DNA from: an uncultured Bacteroidales bacterium
Lineage (GTDB): Bacteria > Bacteroidota > Bacteroidia > Bacteroidales > FEN-979
Reading direction: 5' to 3'
Length of the DNA stretch: 64,000 nt
Assembly (NCBI GenBank): GCA_903903985.1
Contig: CAIVAT010000057.1
Coordinates: 124,001 to 188,000, forward strand
The notes under the pieces are model-generated. The model was not told the DNA's origin and searched no databases. It saw nothing but the letters and a program-made list of their open reading frames with translations. Shown here piece by piece: positions 60,304-64,000 of the stretch. A program made the translations under genes and the position numbers. Each line of letters opens with the position of its first letter. The stretch's first letter is position 1.

Positions 60304-62310
60304 TCAAGGAATTCGTACCATTTGCAATGCCTCCTGAACGGTTTCAACCGGGCTGAAACAGGTTTTTCCATGGCAGACATAAATCAGGGTTTTTTCATCG
60401 GCAGACACACTCCCGGATGAAAAGATGACCCCTGGCAAATAAAATCCTGAAAATTCATGTAACCGCAACAACCTGTCAGCCCCGGTAATTTTCACTACGG
60501 TCGGGCCTGAAAGCAGATCAACAAGCAAACAGGCCCAATTGGCGTGGAAAGAAGGATTGCGTATAATTTGCGGCGCCATGGTCTTCAACATTGTTGCTGC
60601 CCGCTGGGTATACAGTTCATTTTCAAGCAGATGACCTAAAATAAAACAATTTCTTGCCACCTGCGAATTTGATGAAGGAATGACATTGTCGGAGAGTTCG
60701 ATTGTTTCCTGCACCAAACGAGGTTCCTCGTCAGATGACAAATTGAAAAACGGACCATCACCGGCAGTGAAATGAACCAGAACCTGCTGCGTTAAAAAGT
60801 CAGCCGCAGCCAACCACGAATTGTCGAAGGTTGACTGGTAGATATCGAGAAACGATTTGATCAGAAATCCGTAATCGTCCAGAAATCCTGAAATGGCAAA
60901 AGAACCCGCCTGTGAGTTACGCCAAAGTTTCCCTTTGCGTTCATAGGCATGATCGCGGTAATAGGTCGCTGCGGCAATTGCTTTTTCCAGCCACCCGGGC
61001 CTGCCGAATGCTTTTGCGGCATCGGCCAGCGCACTGATCATGAGTGCATTCCAGCAGGTCAGGATTTTAATATCGGTTCCCGGCCGGATCCTGTTGCCGC
61101 GATCCTTCAATAACAAGTGTTTATGATGTTCGATGATGGCGGTCAGCTGACCTGGCGTCAGGTGATGATTGGTGGCAAACTCCGCCTCATCCATCGATTT
61201 GTACAACACATTCCTTCCGTTTTCCCAGTTGCCGTTCTCTTCACAGGAATAAAAGGCAAGGAATAATTCAGGATCGTCGTCCGGATATTTGCGTATCTCT
61301 TCATTGGTCCAGGCATAATAGGCACCCTCCGTTCCTCCGCTGTCGGCATCGAGGGAAGCATAATAAAGACCATCCTGACCGGTCAGTTCACGTTCGATGA
61401 AAGCAACCGACTCCTCTGCAACTTTCCGGTAAGCCTCCTTTCCTGACACGGCAAAACCGTGTGAATAAAGGGAGATCAGCTGGGCATTGTCATAAAGCAT
61501 TTTCTCAAAATGGGGCACATGCCAGAACTGATCGACCGAATAGCGGCAGAATCCTCCCCCGAGATGATCATAAATGCCGCCCATGGCCATTCTATCCAAT
61601 GAAAGCAATGCATGTTCCAGCGCCTTTTGATTCTGAAATTGGGAACCATATTTCAGCAGGTAGCCGATGTTTGCCGGCATCGGGAATTTCGGTGCGCCCA
61701 GTGTTCCGCCATTTTTAAAATCAAGATCCACTTCCCATGAGGCAAAGATCTCATCGGGGATCAGGGTACCCAATGAAACTTTTTCTTCAGCGAACTTCTG
61801 GAAATTCTGCCGTGTCATGCCTTTCCCGATCTCGGAAGCCTGCTGTAGAAGCGCTTCAGGATGAGCATGATGAAGGTCTGCAAAGTACTTCAGGATGTGA
61901 AGCCAGTCATGCCTGGAAAAATAGGTTCCGGCAAAGAGAGGACGCTGGTCATTCAGCGCGATCACATTCAGCGGCCATCCTCCCCGGCCGGTGGAGGCAT
62001 AGGCCGCTTTCATGTAAAGCTGATCGATATCCGGACGTTCCTCACGATCAACCTTAATCGAAATGAAATCGCGGTTCATGGCCATTGCAACTTCATCATC
62101 TTCAAACGATTCATGTTCCATCACATGACACCAGTGGCAAGCTGCATATCCAATGCTGATGACCAGCAATTTATGCTGGCCAATGGCCAATTTCAACGCC
62201 TCATTGCCCCAGGGATGCCAATCCACCGGGTTATACGCATGCTGAAGCAGGTACGGGCTATTTTCCTTTAGGAGATGATTTGGTTTTTTTTCCGTCGGTT
62301 TGACCATCAC
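60304..62310 (-). CDS. YyaL/DUF255-type protein: thioredoxin domain plus glycosidase-like barrel
   Basis: 668 residues. The N-terminal DUF255 thioredoxin-like domain starts NHLLKENSPYLLQHAYNPVD and has the redox motif YAACHWCHVMEHESF; the rest is an alpha/alpha-barrel-like region (GGIYDHLGGGFCRYSVDQFW, then EKMLYDNAQLISLYSHGF, DADSGGTEGAYYAW). Relatives include human SPATA20; the reaction is unknown, although N-acylglucosamine epimerase-like folds suggest a sugar substrate. The start at 62310 overlaps the end of udk by 53 bp, and the conserved N-terminus makes a later start unlikely, so the overlap is real. Confidence 0.88.
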   Translation of the reverse strand: MMVKPTEKKPNHLLKENSPYLLQHAYNPVDWHPWGNEALKLAIGQHKLLVISIGYAACHWCHVMEHESFEDDEVAMAMNRDFISIKVDREERPDIDQLYMKAAYASTGRGGWPLNVIALNDQRPLFAGTYFSRHDWLHILKYFADLHHAHPEALLQQASEIGKGMTRQNFQKFAEEKVSLGTLIPDEIFASWEVDLDFKNGGTLGAPKFPMPANIGYLLKYGSQFQNQKALEHALLSLDRMAMGGIYDHLGGGFCRYSVDQFWHVPHFEKMLYDNAQLISLYSHGFAVSGKEAYRKVAEESVAFIERELTGQDGLYYASLDADSGGTEGAYYAWTNEEIRKYPDDDPELFLAFYSCEENGNWENGRNVLYKSMDEAEFATNHHLTPGQLTAIIEHHKHLLLKDRGNRIRPGTDIKILTCWNALMISALADAAKAFGRPGWLEKAIAAATYYRDHAYERKGKLWRNSQAGSFAISGFLDDYGFLIKSFLDIYQSTFDNSWLAAADFLTQQVLVHFTAGDGPFFNLSSDEEPRLVQETIELSDNVIPSSNSQVARNCFILGHLLENELYTQRAATMLKTMAPQIIRNPSFHANWACLLVDLLSGPTVVKITGADRLLRLHEFSGFYLPGVIFSSGSVSADEKTLIYVCHGKTCFSPVETVQEALQMVRIP

Positions 62311-62917
62311 GGGTGATGTGTGTTTTTATCCGGGAGGAGAGTATATCGATCGCAACCTTGTTCTGTCCTCCCTGGGGCACAATGATGTCAGCATAACGTT
62401 TGGTAGGCTCGATAAATTGCAGGTGCATGGGTTTTACAAAACTATCATAGTGTTCAAGTACCTGCTGGAACGAGCGGCCCCGTTCTTCGAGGTCACGCCG
62501 GATGATGCGCATCAGCCGGTCATCGCCATCGGCATCGACATAGACCTTGATGTCCATTTTTTTTCGCAGGCGGGGGTTGGTCAGGATGAGGATTCCTTCC
62601 ACGATGATTACCTGGGCTGGGTTAATGGTCACGGTTTCCTTTGAACGGGCGCAGGTAACATACGAATAAATCGGCATTTCGATGGGGACTCCTGTTTTCA
62701 GGGTTTCCAATTGCTTGATCAGCAATCCCCACTCAATGGAGGTAGGGTGGTCGAAATTGATTTTTGCCCGTTCTTCGGCCGATTTATGTCCATTGTCCTT
62801 GTAATAGGCATCCTGGGGGACAACGGTAACAGCTTCCTTCGGCAGATGTTTGATCACCTGCTTCACAACTGTTGATTTTCCCGAGCCGGATCCTCCGGCA
62901 ATTCCTATGATCAGCAT
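62258..62917 (-). CDS. udk: Uridine kinase
   Basis: 219 residues. Walker A motif GIAGGSGSGKSTVVKQ at the N-terminus, then NFDHPTSIEWGLL, PIYSYVTCARS and VIIVEGILILTNPRLR, all family hallmarks. It phosphorylates uridine and cytidine in the pyrimidine salvage pathway. It lies 5 bp downstream of the decarboxylase beta gene and its last 53 bp overlap the YyaL-type gene; all three are on the minus strand and probably one transcript. Confidence 0.93.
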   Translation of the reverse strand: MLIIGIAGGSGSGKSTVVKQVIKHLPKEAVTVVPQDAYYKDNGHKSAEERAKINFDHPTSIEWGLLIKQLETLKTGVPIEMPIYSYVTCARSKETVTINPAQVIIVEGILILTNPRLRKKMDIKVYVDADGDDRLMRIIRRDLEERGRSFQQVLEHYDSFVKPMHLQFIEPTKRYADIIVPQGGQNKVAIDILSSRIKTHITRDGQTDGKKTKSSPKGK

Positions 62918-62922
62918 CGTTT

Positions 62923-64000
62923 TTACAATAAGAAACCAAGTAACAATCCGGCCGTAACCGCACTACCGATCAAACCGGCAATATTGGGCGCCATGGCATG
63001 TGTGATGAGGTGGTTGGTCGGATCTTCCTTCATGCCCATTTCATGCGCGATCTTAGCGCTGTCGGGAACTGCAGCAACACCTGCCGCGCCTATCAGCGGG
63101 TTGATCCGGTTCTCGTTTTTCAGAAAAATATTCATGACCTTGGCAAAAATGACTCCACCGGCGGTCGCCACCATAAAGGCGATGGCACCGAGGACAAAGA
63201 TAAGAATAGATTCCCACTTTAAAAAAACATCGGCCTGTGTGGAGGCGCCAACCGTCAGGCCGATCAGGATCAGCACCACATCAATGATGATGGTGCTTGC
63301 AGTTGCAGCAAGTTGTTTGGTGAGGCCGGATTCTTTCAGGATATTTCCAAAAAAGAACATGCCCAACAGCGGGAGGGAGGCTGGTGCAACAAATGTGGTC
63401 AACAACAATCCAAGCAACGGGAAGAGTATTTTCTCAAATTTGCTGACGGTTCTCGGGGGTTTCATCCGGATAAGCCGTTCCTTTTTGGTTGTAAGCAGTT
63501 TCATGATCGGAGGCTGGATCACCGGCACCAGCGACATGTATATATATGCAGCAATGGCAATCGGACCGATGAGATTTTGAATCGCCATGCCATTCCCGGA
63601 GGCACGCAACCCGTTTGCAAGCTGGGAGGTCAGAAATATAGCCGTATTGCCATCAGCACCTCCGATGATCGCAATGGCGGCAGATTCGGCCATCGGGAAG
63701 CCAAATACCATTGCCCCGATGAACGAGGCAAAAATACCCACCTGGGCGGCGGCGCCAAGCAACATCAGTTTTGGATTGGAGATGAGCGGTGAAAGATCGG
63801 TCATCGCTCCCAGGCCAAGAAAAATCAAGGCCGGGTAAATGCCTTTCAGCACACCAAAGAACAAATAGTTCAGGACGCTGCCTTCCTGGTATATCCCCGT
63901 ATGGTATGCTGCCTCATGCAGAAAAGGAATATTTCCAAGCATGATGCCCATTCCAAGCGGGATCAGCAGCAGCGGTTTATAACTATAACGTATGGCAAGA
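62923..64000 (-). CDS. Sodium-pumping decarboxylase beta subunit (5' end beyond window)
   Basis: The open frame continues to the right edge (LAIRYSYKPLLLIPLG precedes the ATG at 63951), so the true start is outside the window; 359 codons are visible. The many hydrophobic segments and motifs (GYKPLLLIP-like start, PALIFLGLGAMTDLSPLI, AAIAIIGGADGNTAIFLTSQ, GAAGVAAVPDSAKIAHEM) match OadB/MmdB/GcdB beta subunits. This subunit carries out decarboxylation of carboxybiotin coupled to sodium export through the cytoplasmic membrane. The substrate (oxaloacetate, methylmalonyl-CoA or glutaconyl-CoA) depends on the alpha subunit, not visible here. Confidence 0.9.
   Translation of the reverse strand, partial: LAIRYSYKPLLLIPLGMGIMLGNIPFLHEAAYHTGIYQEGSVLNYLFFGVLKGIYPALIFLGLGAMTDLSPLISNPKLMLLGAAAQVGIFASFIGAMVFGFPMAESAAIAIIGGADGNTAIFLTSQLANGLRASGNGMAIQNLIGPIAIAAYIYMSLVPVIQPPIMKLLTTKKERLIRMKPPRTVSKFEKILFPLLGLLLTTFVAPASLPLLGMFFFGNILKESGLTKQLAATASTIIIDVVLILIGLTVGASTQADVFLKWESILIFVLGAIAFMVATAGGVIFAKVMNIFLKNENRINPLIGAAGVAAVPDSAKIAHEMGMKEDPTNHLITHAMAPNIAGLIGSAVTAGLLLGFLL

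Noticed and set aside
63600-63951. ATG at 63951 as the start of the decarboxylase beta subunit
   Set aside because: The frame stays open to the window edge and the residues before this ATG match the family, so the start is outside.

Overview
The window is a chromosomal segment of an uncultured-looking member of the Bacteroidota, most likely order Bacteroidales. The signs are: type IX secretion (T9SS) C-terminal sorting domains, a GldH-type gliding lipoprotein, tandem FISUMP-domain proteins, a DUF4175 / YbeY / MnmG gene block, the purH-mreBCD order, and many Bacteroidota-type promoters (-7 box TAnnTTTG, sometimes with a -33 TTTG). No phage and no CRISPR array were seen. Both window edges cut genes: a surface fibre-like protein at the left and a sodium-pumping decarboxylase beta subunit at the right.

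Layout. 1-7.3 kb (minus strand): secreted surface proteins, namely a partial tail-fibre-like protein, a T9SS protein and five tandem FISUMP paralogues sharing one N-terminal module. 7.7-9.7 kb: a duplicated pair of SnoaL-like proteins with an AraC regulator whose N-terminus looks like a dead histidine-kinase ATPase domain; the second AraC copy survives only as a 3' remnant. 10-19 kb: housekeeping (RNase R, peptide ABC ATPase, ComF, aspartate-semialdehyde dehydrogenase), a four-helix-bundle protein and a large lamin-tail-domain surface protein.

19.0-28.5 kb (plus strand) is the most interesting block: a Crp/Fnr regulator with an N-terminal cysteine cluster, two FNR-like boxes, then a hexahaem lipoprotein, a monohaem lipoprotein, a DUF5777 outer-membrane barrel, a class I cytochrome c, a membrane-anchored heptahaem cytochrome, a cytochrome b, a Tat-exported iron-sulfur protein, an NrfD/PsrC quinone-interacting subunit and an unknown membrane protein. 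There is no molybdopterin or other obvious catalytic subunit, so the set reads as a quinone-to-periplasm-to-surface electron conduit. A further multihaem cytochrome carrying a T9SS sorting signal (43.1-44.8 kb) could be its cell-surface terminus.

28.5-40.6 kb: riboflavin kinase, then a minus-strand run DUF4175, ATP-binding protein, YbeY, MnmG, methyltransferase, very large NtrY-like kinase and GldH. Two parS-type palindromes flank mnmG, which suggests proximity to the replication origin. 40.7-50.4 kb: gltX followed by an accessory-looking stretch (frameshifted lipoprotein, MITE-like inverted repeat, T9SS cytochrome, lipoprotein fragment, solo type IIL restriction-modification enzyme, sixth FISUMP-type protein). 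50.5-64 kb: an acyltransferase-like membrane protein, tRNA-Gln next to a frameshifted glnS, folB, tRNA-Cys, mreDCB-purH, a MacB-type permease, a ferritin-like protein, a YyaL-type protein, uridine kinase and the decarboxylase beta subunit.
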